This document shows, piece by piece, positions 13,901 to 26,700 of a stretch of DNA of 64,000 bases. Under the pieces are notes generated by a model that was given only the letters and a program-made list of their open reading frames with translations, was not told the origin of the DNA and searched no databases. The DNA lies in the NCBI GenBank assembly GCA_037576215.1, contig JBANDB010000006.1, positions 930,001-994,000 of the forward strand. The letters are read 5' to 3'. Every line of letters begins with the position of its first letter. Positions within the stretch are counted from its first letter, which is position 1. The DNA is from Armillaria gallica (Eukaryota > Basidiomycota > Agaricomycetes > Agaricales > Physalacriaceae). The translations under genes and the position numbers were made by a program.

Positions 13901-16639
13901 ACAACCTTGCCACGCTGTTTATAGACGGTGAGAAGACGGAACAGAGGAGCTATTACGAGGTACGTACCATATGAAACAGGGTTGATGTAGTACTATGAAG
14001 AAAAAGTAAATAAACCTCTTCTTAGCGCAGGACTAGGCCATCACTTACGATCCAGAATAACCATCGCTGCATACTTGGTACAGGAAGCATGTACCCACTA
14101 TATTCGATGCTGCATCGCTTATTAGAGAAACCCTAGATACTCAGAGTGCCAAAAAAAGGCTCACAAATTGGGAATGAAGAACGTCCCTAGTCGGAACGCA
14201 ACGTCGAAATTTTTGCACACCAATCCGAATGTTCTAAAGAACCCCTGCATGCTCAAGTAGGCCACATAATTGAATAGGTGAAAAGTGAAGAATCCACCCG
14301 CAGAACGGTTCAGGTTTGTCATGAAATAGACAATTATGTTGAAGATCAGTACCCGAACAGCGGAGAAAGGGAGGTCGGCGATGGTATTAGCCAGGGCGGT
14401 AGCCGAAGGTCGGTACATGCTGTAACTTGTCTAAACTTCAATTAGCGCGATTATTCAATGGCGGGATGTGAATTTAACGGACCTGTTTCCGGAGGATGGG
14501 TCTTCCCAGCATTTGCAGAGGCAGTTCCCCAAAAGCGTCAAGACATGTCGTTAGCAACGCCGCAAAGATCAGACCGCCGCGAGTAAATGCGCCAGCTGCA
14601 GTCAGCTGTTGACTCCAGTAGGCTCCACCGATGACAAGAGCCAAGATCTAAGCGGATTAAATTAGCGAACATCAGGAGCACATGCATGAGAACTCACAGT
14701 CGATAATGAAAAGCTAGTGATCAGTTGGAACTTGTCTTGCATCCTCATCTGGAACGCCCTGACTGTCAAGGCGCGAACCTGCCCGATCATACCGAGGGTG
14801 TAAGGGCTCTTCTTCGACACACCCTTCTTCTTATCCGCTATCACAGCAGCGCGGAAAGCCTCCTGGTCTGCTTTCTCGGTAGCTTGGTGCAATTTGTATT
14901 TCCACAAAGAATCATGAAGGGCTTGACCGTAGCTGGAAGAACGAAAAGCGGCCTCTAAAGCTTCAGGAGTAGATGGAACGTCGCGCGCAGAGCGTCCAGC
15001 TGCGAACTGGCGTTCGTTAGGATCTGTACAGCCAGTGAGGTAATCCGGAGTGCTTTGTCGGGGAAGAGGCTTGTACCCAAGGCCCTCGAAATAAGCGCGA
15101 GCTTCAGCCGGGGGTCCGAAGAACACTTGTCGTCCTTTGTCTAGCACTATAACCTTGTCGAAGAGGTCGTAGATACCTAGAATAGAGCGATCAATGATGA
15201 AAAACGGAAAATGAAGATTCCAAGAATCACCAACCTTCGCCAGCTTGATAGAGGGATACAAATGTGGTTTGGCCCAAAACATCAGTCATGATCCGTAAAC
15301 TTTTTGAGAAGTCAAGGGCAGTTGAAGCATCCAAACCGCGAGTGGAATTGTCCCAGGACTGGACTCGGGCACGAGTTGCCATCATTTCAGCGATACTGAC
15401 TCGCTTACGTTCACCTCCAGACACACCGCGTACGAACTCGTCTCCAACCAATGTCTGTTTGGTATGAGAAATGTTCAGCATTCGGAGGAATGTATCTTGG
15501 ATTTCTTGATCAAATTCTTTACGCGTAACGCCAGGAGACGGCCATTGGGACCGGGCGTCTTGCTAGAGTAGAATTCAGCAAACGCTCAATGGACCGAGAG
15601 CAGAGTAAGAGTACTCACGTAGACAGCGCGAAAGAAAGGGTCTGCGCAACAGTCAAGGTTGCAATATGACGGTCATCTTGGGCGCATTTCAGAACAGCGT
15701 CAAAACAAGATATCACTGACAAAATACCTTCTTCGTTGTATACAACCTCGCCTTTGTAGTATTTACCCATTTCTTGGGCGGACATGCCTGCGTAAAGAAC
15801 TTCCCCGGAGACACCTGCATACTCTTCTCGACTATTGGCGATAGTTTTGAGGAACGTGGAGCAGCCGGAACCAGGACAACCGAGCACCAGACACATCTCA
15901 CCGGGCTTGATGACACCCGAGGACCTACAAAAACAAGCTGTCAGACTGGCGAATTGCTATAATGAGCATACACCCACTTGTGGAGAATGGTACGCGTTGG
16001 TAATTGCTTCGAAGGGAAAAGCGGGGCAAGCAGAGACCATATCCATAGAAGAGGAGTGAGGAAGAATGAGACGATTGCACCTTTACTGACATCAGTATGA
16101 TCAGCAACAGAGCAACGGGAGCAGCGCACCTCCGAAAGTTCCCACGTATATCTAGGAAAGACAGTTAGAAAACGTCGGAAAATTATCGAAATTCGGTTAA
16201 CGCACCTTGGTATCGACACCGCCGATCACGTCGACTTGAAGGTCTTCCCATGTAACACCGACGTGCTATTTCAACCCAGTTATTTGATGTGGTAGAGAAA
16301 AAAAAAGTAGAGACAAACTTTGTGTTTTATTCCGGCATTTTGGTTGGCGTCATTGGAAGAGGATAGGTATTCGCGTAGGTCGAACCTGGATTCTTCATTG
16401 ATCTCCTCGCACGCGCCTTTTTCAACATCCTTCGCTGATGCGGCCTTCCACTTGTTATCCTCGCCGCCGCCCTCAGAGCGAATAGTCAGTTGTCGTGAAA
16501 GGGCGTTGAATTCCTGCTCCGCTCTGTCAACGTCGACATGTGTGTCGATTTCGTCGCGACTAGGCGGTTGAGTTTCCGCCCCGTTTAAGGTGACCCCATC
16601 CGCTGGTGAGCCACCGGGGTGAAGGAATGGTGAGGACAT
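10981..16639 (-). CDS. PDR-type full-size ABC transporter (ABCG, pleiotropic drug resistance)
   Basis: This is a plasma-membrane drug/sterol efflux pump of the Pdr5/Snq2/Cdr1 group, with order NBD1-TMD1-NBD2-TMD2. The N-terminus is [15 protein letters not shown] with the usual [13 protein letters not shown] region. NBD1 has the degenerate Walker [16 protein letters not shown] (Cys replaces Lys), a normal signature [15 protein letters not shown] and the altered Walker B region [15 protein letters not shown]2 has a canonical [17 protein letters not shown] but a degenerate signature ([16 protein letters not shown]) and Walker [13 protein letters not shown]. This asymmetry is standard for PDR pumps. 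A long final extracellular loop contains paired Cys ([22 protein letters not shown]). The last helix ends in SRFLRYAKR before TAA. Many introns are visible. The substrate cannot be predicted from sequence. Confidence 0.93.
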
Positions 16640-17277
16640 GAAGGGAGAAAGAGAACACGGAGGCAGTATGCTGATAAACCTGCATATTTATAATATTTTC
16701 TCAGATGGCAAGGGTCAATCGGGCTTCGCAGAAGAAGCAAGGGTGATTGGTCCGGTCCGGCAGGTGCGGCCATGTTGCGGCCTGTCACGATTTGACTCGT
16801 TGTCTGGGCTATACCTTTTTGTCCCGTCCTCCCAATACTGTGGATGATGCCATGAATAGATCTCCCGATTCAAAGGGAGGTTACCATGTGGATATCGTAA
16901 CAATTTTCAGCGGGTGAAAAACGGCCCCCAACGAAAAGCAATGAGTCAAGACGGACGCGGTGCCAGACGAGTCAAAAATTCGCAGCCGGCTGCCGACAAA
17001 TTCATGTCAACCGGCATGATCGCGACATTCGTATGTATGAATCACGACGGAATACGGCCCTTGCACGTAAATGCGTCGTCGTAAACACGTTGACTCCAAG
17101 TCCCGAGATCATAGGGATATGCTTAGGAAGCATGTTGGCGCCACAGCATGTTAGATTTTCCGGGATAAGAGGATTCGCAAGAAGGCTATATCTGGGTATG
17201 CCAATCGTAGAATGTTGTCGAAGGACGCTGGCACCAGGGTCGTCGAGTGAACTTGAGTTCGCGTCCAGTCAGCGCAA
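16640..17277. other. upstream region of the ABC transporter
   Basis: No coding sequence is evident. An AT-rich tract with TATAATATTTT lies about 50 bases upstream of the transporter ATG and could contribute to its promoter. Confidence 0.4.
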
Positions 17278-17510
17278 TATCATGATGACCGGCCCATATC
17301 TGGTTGTGAGAATACTGACTAAGCATTGCCGCATTGAGCTAGCGGACTTCTTCGAATAACTCGAATAGTAAGATGAGGACCCCACTTATTCTTTCCCTAA
17401 TATCCTCTTCCCTCGGACACGGACACAGCCACGACGGTCCCACTGATGGCAAAACTAGAGGAATATGCACAGAGACACGTACATCTTCACTGTGCCACAT
17501 AGAAGGGACT
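17278..17510 (+). pseudogene. decayed partial copy of the EF-hand gene promoter and first exon
   Basis: This segment repeats 19118-19350 almost base for base over long blocks: gatgaccggcccatatct, gagaatactgactaa, ctaatatcctcttcc, cggacacggacacag and gaatatgcacagagacac. It keeps the ATG (17373) and the start of the coding exon (MRTPLILSLISSSLGHGHSH). Relative to the intact copy it has lost 9 bases in the signal-peptide region and further bases around 17450. The second loss breaks the frame, and the remaining exons are absent. It lies downstream of the kinase gene's 3' end, so duplication probably involved the kinase/EF-hand divergent promoter. Confidence 0.75.
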
Positions 17511-17757
17511 GTACAGGACTAACCTTTCTTGTTCAGACCAACCATGATTTACTTGTCTAGCACATCGCAGACAACATAATTTCTCCTATGATTTGCACCG
17601 TGCACACGACCTTATATGATCGTAGGCCACCAAAATTATTATCGTCGTCGTTACGCGAAGATACTGCCCCCCGTATTCTTAAGTAGCTGAAGATGTAGTA
17701 TGACTTACCGATCCCGATAACATTGTCGTTGTGAAGCCTTATGGACATTTCCTGGAT

Positions 17758-19042
17758 TTAGCGATCCACTTCTACGATCTGCGGTGTACGGCTATCAAGG
17801 TCTGCCTCCTGCTCTGCGAGCAACGTCAGGTCCTTATCTCGCTCTCCTTGACGCGAGTCCCACATGTCGATGTCCATTCCAAAGTAAGTATTCTCGCCAA
17901 GGCCGTCGCTGCTGTCGTCGTCGTCGTCTTCGTCTTCGCCAGGAATCTCGAGCTGAGGCTCATTTAAAACGCACGTGTTGGTTTGTGGGACGCAAGGCGT
18001 CCAATCGAGGGATCCGTCATTCCTCCCCTGCGCCATACTCCCAGATGAGCGCCTGAACCTTTCGTAGTCAGGAAGTTGATCGAAATCGAGGGAGCGACTG
18101 TAGTCGAGCAGGTCACCAAATTCAGCCGGAAGTCCTTCAGACAAACCTTTGCCCGAACAACTCAATTTCATATGTCGGACAATCTCCTGTGAGCGCAGCC
18201 GGAATTCCTCGCGTGGACGAGGTTTCCAAGGTAAGTGTCCACGAAGAAGGAATAGGGCGATGTAAGCTAAGGATTCGAGGTCATCGCGCGGAGCAAGATC
18301 TACGGCGTGATAGAGATAAGAATGACATTACTGCTAGAAGGCATAATGTGCACGGACCTACTCCATTGTGAGAATTCAGACTTGCCCAGTAAAGAGTTCC
18401 GACGACAGCCCGACGTTCCTTTAAAGGCTCGTACTTGCTGGGCGGACCACGGGAAAATGGCTTAGAGATACCAAAGTCAACGATTTTGATTGTCAAATTA
18501 TCAAGTGAGCAGAGGAGGTTCTCAGGCTTGATGTCGCGATGCACAATCCCGAGCGAGTGAATATGCTCTAGTCCTGCCAGCTGAGCCTCCGGGTCAGTTA
18601 TGTCCTAAGTCCGAATTTTCATCTTACACACCACTTGCTCCATGATTCGGATGACGGTCGTCAACATCACACCGGTCTCAAGCCCGTTCTTCTTCTGCCG
18701 CTCCGCGACACTCGGCCCCAATATCTCCATAGCCATGTACTCGAAATGCTCCAACTGGCCGTAAGCATACACAGAGGGAATAGCGACTTGCCCTTTCAAA
18801 AGTTGTAGGACACGAGTCTCGTGCTGGAGAATGGGTCGCTTCACTCTCGATGAGACACGCGACATCTTGAGAGCCACTATTTTTTCGGATCCTTGTTCAG
18901 TCGCCTTGAAGACATGGCTCTATTGTTCAGGTTGAGTAATGGGACAAATAGGAGATTTGACTCCTGAACTCACATAAGTGCCATGTCCCAACAGTGCTTC
19001 ACCGTAGGGTGCACGCCGGTATATCAATCTAGTAGAGCTCAT
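17758..19042 (-). CDS. casein kinase 1-family protein kinase
   Basis: This is a CK1-type Ser/Thr kinase. Spliced translation starts [19 protein letters not shown] with a GHGTY glycine loop. It continues [13 protein letters not shown] (ATP-binding Lys), [18 protein letters not shown] (catalytic loop) and [12 protein letters not shown] (DFG). [15 protein letters not shown] and [20 protein letters not shown] are CK1-style activation and later segments; CK1 usually has SINTH where ASLNSH stands here. The C-terminal tail is highly acidic (a run of Glu/Asp near 17920-17945) and lacks CK1 palmitoylation cysteines, so a nuclear/cytosolic location is more likely (inference). The gene is divergent from the EF-hand gene across 166 bp. 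I cannot place it in a particular CK1 subfamily. Confidence 0.8.
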
Positions 19043-19208
19043 GTTGTGTAGACTCGCAACCTGTCTCTCTGGGCATGACGTTGCAAGCAAAAGTGTAAAG
19101 CTCGAGTCAAAGAGCAATGATGACCGGCCCATATCTAGCCGTGAGAATACTGACTAATCATTTCCGCATTGAGAAGCGCATCGTTACAGGCGAACCTCTT
19201 CGAATAAC
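19043..19208. promoter_or_regulatory. compact divergent promoter (kinase / EF-hand protein)
   Basis: 166 bp separate the two start codons. The right half belongs to the segment duplicated at 17278-17510, so part of this regulatory region exists twice in the window. Confidence 0.5.
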
Positions 19209-19350
19209 ATGAGGACCTCACTTTTTCTTTCCTTAATATCCTCTTCCATTGGCGTGTTCGGACACGGACACAGTCACGACGGTCCCGCTGATGGCGAAAC
19301 TGTGCAGGAATATGCACAGAGACACGTACGTCCTCACTGGTTTGTCAATG
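19118..19350 (+). repeat. intact member of a two-copy local duplication
   Basis: This is the partner of the decayed copy at 17278-17510, in the same orientation and about 1.84 kb away. It covers promoter sequence and the first coding exon of the EF-hand gene. Confidence 0.75.
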
Positions 19351-20530
19351 TGGGGCAGTTGCACTGATGCTCTTACAGATGGCCAAGGAACACCATATGT
19401 GAGTCGCTCTTATTCATTATGTGCCAAATCGAAGTTTCAAATATACCTTTGCAGAGAGTCGTTCGACTCGAACAGTTTCTTCCAGATTCACGACCTCGAC
19501 CGGTAGGTTCATCACTTGCCTCCATACAATCTTGAACTGGATTTTCAGGGATGGGTACTGGAACAAGGACGAGGTTCAAGCTATATACGGTGTTCATCAC
19601 GTCTATTCTCAAAAGAAGTCCAAGGTACATTTACTGTCAAACCATAGGCAGGCAGTCTAACTGACATCTACATGATAGGACGACATAGAGCATCAACAAA
19701 AGGCCGACCACATAGTCAAGGTCGTACTCGACAAACTTGATAAGGACGGGGATGGAAGGATCACCGCAAAAGAGCTTGCAGACGTCGGGCTTAGCGGTTT
19801 GCCAAGCTTCGACGACCTTGGCGCAGAAGGCCACCATTACGACGTCGAAAGCGGTAAGCTCCAACCCAACTCCCCGTCGTCATCCCGTTTCTAATAACAC
19901 ACGCCCACAGAGTTCTTCCTGCACCACGAAGAAGAGTTTCATAATACTCCCGAAACCCAAGGTGACGAAGCGTATATCCATCCGGAAGACATTGAACACT
20001 TTGCGCACCATGAGGACATCGAGCTTAAAGAAGCGGAGAAGGAGGCGGTTTATCAAGGAATTACGGTTGAGGAAGTTTTACGGTCCCATGAGCCCCCTCC
20101 CGAAGGCGAACATCCCGAGGACCAACACGTCCCGCTGCAAGGCACGGATCAGCAGCCACTGGCTGCGGCCCATCCCATGATGAGCAACGCGAGAATGCCA
20201 CCCCATTAGCAGAACCTCCCAACCCTAAAATCACAAGAGTGACGCCGCCGGAGAAGCAAAACCCTGATGTCAAATTCCGTGGAGCCAAGTCAGAGGGTGA
20301 TAAGAAGGGGGCGTGGGGATCCGGAGAGGAAGGATACTTACCTCCGTCAAATGCTGGTGACAAAATGCGGTATGTCGGTTTATTATAGTTAATTTTCATT
20401 TACTCATCCTTGACAACAGTAAAAACATGCCCTACAAGGTAAAGCAGTTTTTTCTTCGTCTTACAAACAAGCTGAGGTTAACCAGAATCGGATGCAGTAC
20501 AAGTTCAAACGCAATTGGAATGATTTCTAG
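19209..20530 (+). CDS. secretory-pathway EF-hand protein (Ssp120/nucleobindin-like), with an apparent frame break
   Basis: The start MRTSLFLSLISSSIGVFG is a signal peptide, followed by GHGHSHDGPADGETV. Two canonical calcium loops follow: DLDRDGYWNKDE and DKDGDGRITAKE. A His/Glu-rich region then matches the Ssp120/nucleobindin style of soluble Golgi/ER calcium-binding protein. Introns lie after QRH, after HHI, before DGYWNKDE, after SQKKSK and after DVES. The frame stops at 20207-20209. Another frame resumes at once with DEQRENATPLAEPPNPKI, continues through GAWGSGEEGYLPPSNAGDK, and after two well-formed introns ends YKFKRNWNDF then TAG. One missing base near the CCC at 20169-20171 would restore a continuous protein, so this may be a consensus error or a recent mutation. 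Confidence 0.78.
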
Positions 20531-20710
20531 CTACCCTGGTGTAACCCTTTCATTCCTATATACCGCTGTTATATTATTTTTGTTTTCGGGTTCTGCTATG
20601 TATCAAACACTGCGCATGTTGATGTCGTAAGATATCCGAAGAGAGACGTAATATTAAGGTATCACAAGCAAAGCGGGAGGTATCAATACATATAGTAGCC
20701 TGTTCAATAA

Positions 20711-23700
20711 TTACCGTCCGTCAAACATGTCATCCATCAGCCCCTTCTCTATCGCCTCCCAATCCACAATGCCACCACTTGCGTAGACACTCTCGTAAGA
20801 TGATATACTCACACTAGAAAAGAAGGGGACTAAATCACGAATGCTATCTATCTGATGGATCCCATTCAATAAAGGGCGCCGCATCACCCTCTGGGAATTA
20901 AATGACGGCGTTGTCCCAGTGTCAAGGATGGTTGATCCGTTCTGCGAGGCAGGATTCTACGGTGCCGTCAAAAGAATCAGGCTGCGTCACGGAGCTGAGG
21001 AAGGGAAGAACATACACTGGGCAGATTACCAACAATCTCAGCCAACTGGTCAAACATCGCTTCTGGATTCCAATCGTTTGGTCGATATATTGCATCCACT
21101 GTATCGGTTATGAAGATCCATTGGTGGCTGGAACAAGGCACCAAGTAAGCTAAGATTCGGACCGGACAGAAAGGCACGTTACATTTGAAATTCCTCGGTT
21201 TGCAGAACCAACAGAAGATCCAAGAACTTGCACGCAGACAATATCAGCTGTAGATCGTCTGATCCATCCGACGGTAGCGTGGACATGACTTGTTCGAAGA
21301 GACGGTACTACAAGCGACAGTCAGCAGATTAATGTTTCCGGATGGAAAGAACTATACCAATTCTGTGAGAATCACCGGCCAGAAGCTAGTGAGGTTGTGG
21401 GGTGATAGACGGCACAATAGGACGCGTATGCAGAGGTAAACGTCACTCTGGACATTTGGCGCTGACACGTTACGAAGAATATCCACTAATTTCTCCTGTA
21501 TTGAGGGTAGTTGTATCAGGAAATGATTTTTATCCCCGGTGAACAACACGAAAGACAGTCTACGAAGGTTGAGCGACCGCAACAACATCTCATACTCCCT
21601 ATTCGTGAAAATATTTGTGGATGGTGCAGTGGACACCTTAGCTGTGAAACGGTCACATCGGTGAGCATGGACTAAGTGCGAACATGAATCTGAAATGTAC
21701 CAAGTAATTCGGGAAACGCTGTTTTGTCAGCATCAAAGAGAGCTTTAACTATAGGTTTCCATGGCTCGGCTGCCTCTGCAGTGCTATTGAACACCCGGTT
21801 ATCGTTCAAAAGCTCTGCTATCGGTGTCCGCCACGCTTTCAAAGCTGCAGGAAGCCTGGACATTTGTTGTAGGATGGAAACGGTGGTAGCATCCACGTCC
21901 ATCGGTCTGGAGAATAGTAAATAACGAAACCTGACTGAAATCTTTTCACTTACTTAGTTTTACCCTTCATAGCTGGGTTGACGATGTAATACACGATATT
22001 GCTACATGCTCCCGCAACTTTGTCATTGTCCACAAGGTAACGTCGCAAGTTCGGAAGTATGGTTTTCGCGATGAAGTCGTTAATCTACACAGGCGTTAAG
22101 TTCAAAACCCTTCATCCATGTTTCATTCTTACCTGAATCATTACTTCATTGGAGGCAGGCTTAGGTGTTTCCGGTGTTAATGAGGTGCTACTGGAGTTGA
22201 GCTTTTCGTCAATCTTTGCATCTAGAGTTGATGCTCAGGACTCAAGGGTCGGAAATCTGTAGTTCCGGGGTCTCACCGTTACGCGGAGCTGGAGATTCCC
22301 TGCCATTAGTGGCTAGAGCCTCTTTGGTAGTCCGCCTAATCCAGGAACCTTGATCGAATGATCGGCCAACATACATGACACACGAGTCGAGAAGTTTTCC
22401 GAAACTTTCCTATCGTGTGCTTCAATATGGAGTTTTTCGTGAAGGAGAGCAATTTTACCTGAAGGTCCTTGCGTATCCGCCTATCTTCGATGGCCGTCGT
22501 CTGAGTTAGCTTATCCGCCAAGACGGCCAGACATCTAGAAAACGACATTCATTTACACGGGCCAAGCGCGCAACCAGGATGACACACCTCAGGGTTGGAA
22601 AGCTCTGTAATCTATAGTCCCTTCCACCGCCGATGACTTCCCTGGTCAATTGGAGAAAACGGCTCCAAACTTGCACAGCCAGAGGTCCCTCGAGACGCTG
22701 TAGGTACTGCTCAAGGAACCTAAACAGCACAGCGTCGGTTCTATGCGAGTATCAATATATCTTTCCAGACAACATGAAAAGGGAACTAACAATTCAGGAT
22801 TCATTGCCTGCTTCCTCGTTTTCTCTAAGAGACCTGAGATGCGACCCGAGATGCTGTCACAAATCATCTGGACGGCGCTCTGCGCATTGGCTATTAATAC
22901 GTCTGTCAACTCGAATGCCGAGCTCGATGTAGCCATAACAACCTAGTTGAGTCTTAGAGAACGTAAGCAATGAATAGTAGCGACGTGGCGTACCCCAGCA
23001 TCCTTGTTCCAGCAATCTACAATAGCTTCAAAAACCTCAGGAGACTGCACTCGGAACAGATGTTCAAGCACTCTGCGACTGCGAAGGCGCACACGATTGT
23101 AGACGAGAGATGTCGATTCGTCTTTCGGAGCACGCGTCTCAGGATCTGTCCAACATAATAAACCCCATATCGAATACAGAACCTGCACCGCATCTCGTAG
23201 GGAGCGATATCCCTGCGATCGAACCTGCAGAGATTGTCAGCGACTGCCAAAAAAATTCCGTGGAAACGGACCGTCAGCTGTTCATCCACATTTTGCGGTG
23301 TGTTTTCCGAGCTAAAGACGGTGGAAACGTAACCAAGAAGGCCTCCAGACTCAGTAGACTTCTCTACCCCACTTTGATCCTCTTCTGGACTTAGCAATTC
23401 TGATGTATACGCAAGACTAAGTAGTACGAGACGTTCAAGGCCATTCAACAGCATGATGAATTCTGCGTCGGTGATCGTGGAGTTCGTATCATCGCTAAAT
23501 GTGTCATCGTGACTTGACGCCTTTAATACGTGGTCAAGAGACGTTTGAAGCTGACGACATATGCATTCATTGAGAGGGGCAACAACTGCATGTAAAGCCG
23601 GCTGGAATTGAGGGACGGCCATGAGGACGAAGTCTAGCCAATGCTGCAGAACAGGCCGATTGGCTGGAACAGAGATGCCATCCATTAGGGTTTGTATGAG

Positions 23701-26700
23701 TAAAGGATTGACGGCGTATGCTCTGGGTTGTGCTTCCTGGATGCCGTCAAAAGTTGTTAAGATGTCCGGAGGCCGTTCACCTTGCCTATGCTTGCCAGCA
23801 AATGGCCTGACAAGATCATCAGCAGTGGATGCAGAGATCACTGAATGGAGCAAGTGGAGCAGCTTATTCTGCAGGTCCAGCCTGTTCGTGTGGATGCAAT
23901 AATAGAGCTTTCCGACGACTATTGCTTCAATAGATTCAACCACGACTAGCTCTGTTTCGCCCCGAGCAACAATCGTCTGAAGAAGCTCCACGGTCGTTGA
24001 GTGTATCACTGCATTCTGAGGTCGCATCGTGGGCGCCCAAGCCGCATTAGGCTCGGATTGAAGGAAACTGGAGGCATGTCAGATCCAAGGACTTGTGCGT
24101 AAGATATTTCCCGTACCGAAGTAATAGGTCCACAAGGACTTCCATGTAGGTAACGTCTTGCTCAGGGAATCCTCCTTGTTAAAGTGTCAGCCCATGATAT
24201 ACGAGAATGGCACTCGGAATCACTGTACCAGACTGTACCCTTTGAACAAGCCCTGAATGCTGTGAACGCTTGATGGATGTGTTCCGTGCAGTCTTAGCGA
24301 ATCCTTGTCCACCAAATCGTATTACAGACAGTAACATCTCAAGCAAATGTTGGGTGTAACGTTGATCGAAGGGCCGCCCATAAGCGAACCCCTGCAGTTC
24401 TTTCCCCCGAACTTTTGTGGTGCTGGGCACTCTACGAATAGATGGATCTAACAGTTCGAAGATGATCGGATCCAACACTCTGAACATGACGTTGGTGACA
24501 GAGAAATTTCTAACAGTCTGGATGCTTACCTCAAGTAGGACTTGAGACTACAACGCATCCATGTTTCGCCAATCCGCCGAAGACTAGGGTCATCGTTTTT
24601 CAGTGTATCCAGAACTATCATCATAGGAACCTTGAACCGGAAACCAGGAAGGAGATTGTCCTCTAGACGAAAGAATCAGCACTGATCGTACCTAGAGTCT
24701 TTACGATCAAACCTGTTAATCTCCACAGAACACCAAATGCTTCATACGACTCTTGAACATTCCGAGATTCGGGCGAATTCATAGTTTGAGCCAGGATCGA
24801 CTCGACGTGAGACCGTTTGGTGGCAGCTTCCAATGCCCAGATGAGATTGACCGCTCGTACATGATATGCCGCGCAATCAGAGCGAAGATAACGAAGTAAT
24901 TTGGTCACCATCTTGTACATCGTAGGCCGTTCATCAATGTGCACTTTGGGTTCCATCCCTGAGGCATGATGTAACGCGACGACAAGGCTCACAGTACGAT
25001 CCACGGTTGTAAAATTGGAAGACTAACAAATCAAGGCAGGTCAGTTTACTTCTACCGTACCCACAAGTAAATCTTACCCCGTGACCGATGCAATCGAGAA
25101 CCACTGACAGCCAGTGCGAAGGACGCCATGTAACCTTCATCATAGATGTACCCAGTCTTCCGACCAGCGCATCAAGGAGAAGAAGAGTCTGACAGAGCAC
25201 TTCACGGAATACGACAACCTTGTCTGCAGCTGAAACCAAAAGATGAGAGAAGATGGAGCTCAGGGACACCAGGCTCTCGAAGGATGATGCGAAAGGGATG
25301 TTGAAAGACCCAGAGGGCGAGGCAGGCTCGATTGCAAGGGGCTCAATTCCGTAAACTGTGCAAGCAAAGATGTACGGCCGTTGCGAATCCCTCGTAGAGC
25401 TGTCCCCTTCACTGGCTTCCGGCCACTGCATGAGAGCCGCATGAGGGACCTGGCGCAGTATAGTCTCCAAGAGCAACAAAGTTTCCTTGGTGGTGGTGGA
25501 CAACGGCGGGGGTTTTGTCGTACTCAATCGAAACTGGAGAAATCAAAACAGTCAGCATAGTCAATATCAAGAGAAAGTGACCGGCTTGCATGCAAAAGAT
25601 CGACGATAGCTGCGAAGATTACAGGCAGATGGATGGTCTGAATCTCCTCATCCTGAGAGAACGTCTTGAGGATGAATTGGACCATGGAAATCGCCTAGAA
25701 ATGGTTAATGTTTTATCCGAAAACATGCCACAGAGAGAACCTACTTCACATTTCTCTTCGTCCTTAATGATTTCGTCAAATACTGCTTGGAGTAATTGCC
25801 TCCATAGTATGCCTGGCTCCACGGCTTCGTACAGAGTGCTAGCTGTCATGGTCACCTAAAATGCAACTATAAGCATACAGTCATGGATAAGAGAAACATT
25901 CCAACATCTTCACTACCATCTGTGCTCGCTAGGACCAGACCTTTAAGGGCTTTAAAAGAGTCGAACACGAGCACATCCGTCAGCGGGGCGCCTATCTCCC
26001 ACTTGTCAAGAAGAGAGATGAAAATCTTGAATGGCCTTGACTCGGAATATTCACCGGAAGGCGAGGTCATCTCCTCCTGCCACAATATTAGTTGTGTGAG
26101 CATGAAGCTCATCTGACAGAACTTACTTTCAAGGTGGAACTAAGCAAAGTCAACGCATTGGTTTGTAGATAAGTAGTCTGATGCTCCGTTTTTTCGTCAG
26201 GCCCAAGCAACCAAGTGTACAGCCGCCGGTTCAACGAGAGATCGCGTCGGAGCACCACAGACACTGCTGCCCTCATTAAGATAGTACGGTCTTCTCCTTG
26301 AGCCTTCCGTAGAGCCGCACTATCCAAACGCATAGACTGCAGTAGAAGATCTAAGGCTCCTCTTCGTACGAGAAGGTTCTCGTCCTCCAAGGCAGCAGCA
26401 AAGGCGCGAATCATCAAACCAATGTCTCGGCCAATGATGGACGATATATCTGACTTAAGTTTAATTCCTAGTCGAAGAGCCATGGAAAGGTTAGCGCACC
26501 TTCATCACCAGTTAAGCGCGGGAGTCGACGCGAAAGAAGATTGAGGGATGTCCCACGGGCAGCTGGGGTTGTTAGCATGACCAGCCAGATGTTTTGGAAG
26601 AAGAACGACATCGATACGGCCCCAGACAGACGATCCAGTAAACTCAGCACCTATCCATGAATGAGATGCTATCGAAATGCCATTGGAGAGAAACATACCT

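Noticed and set aside
15350..15900. Degenerate Walker A (Cys for Lys) in the first ATPase domain of the ABC transporter
   Set aside because: This asymmetry is normal for PDR/ABCG pumps and is not evidence of decay.
18300..18560. Kinase considered as a FunK1-type mushroom kinase
   Set aside because: The HRDIKPEN loop, DFGISK and the ASLNSH/RDDLESL segments fit CK1 instead.
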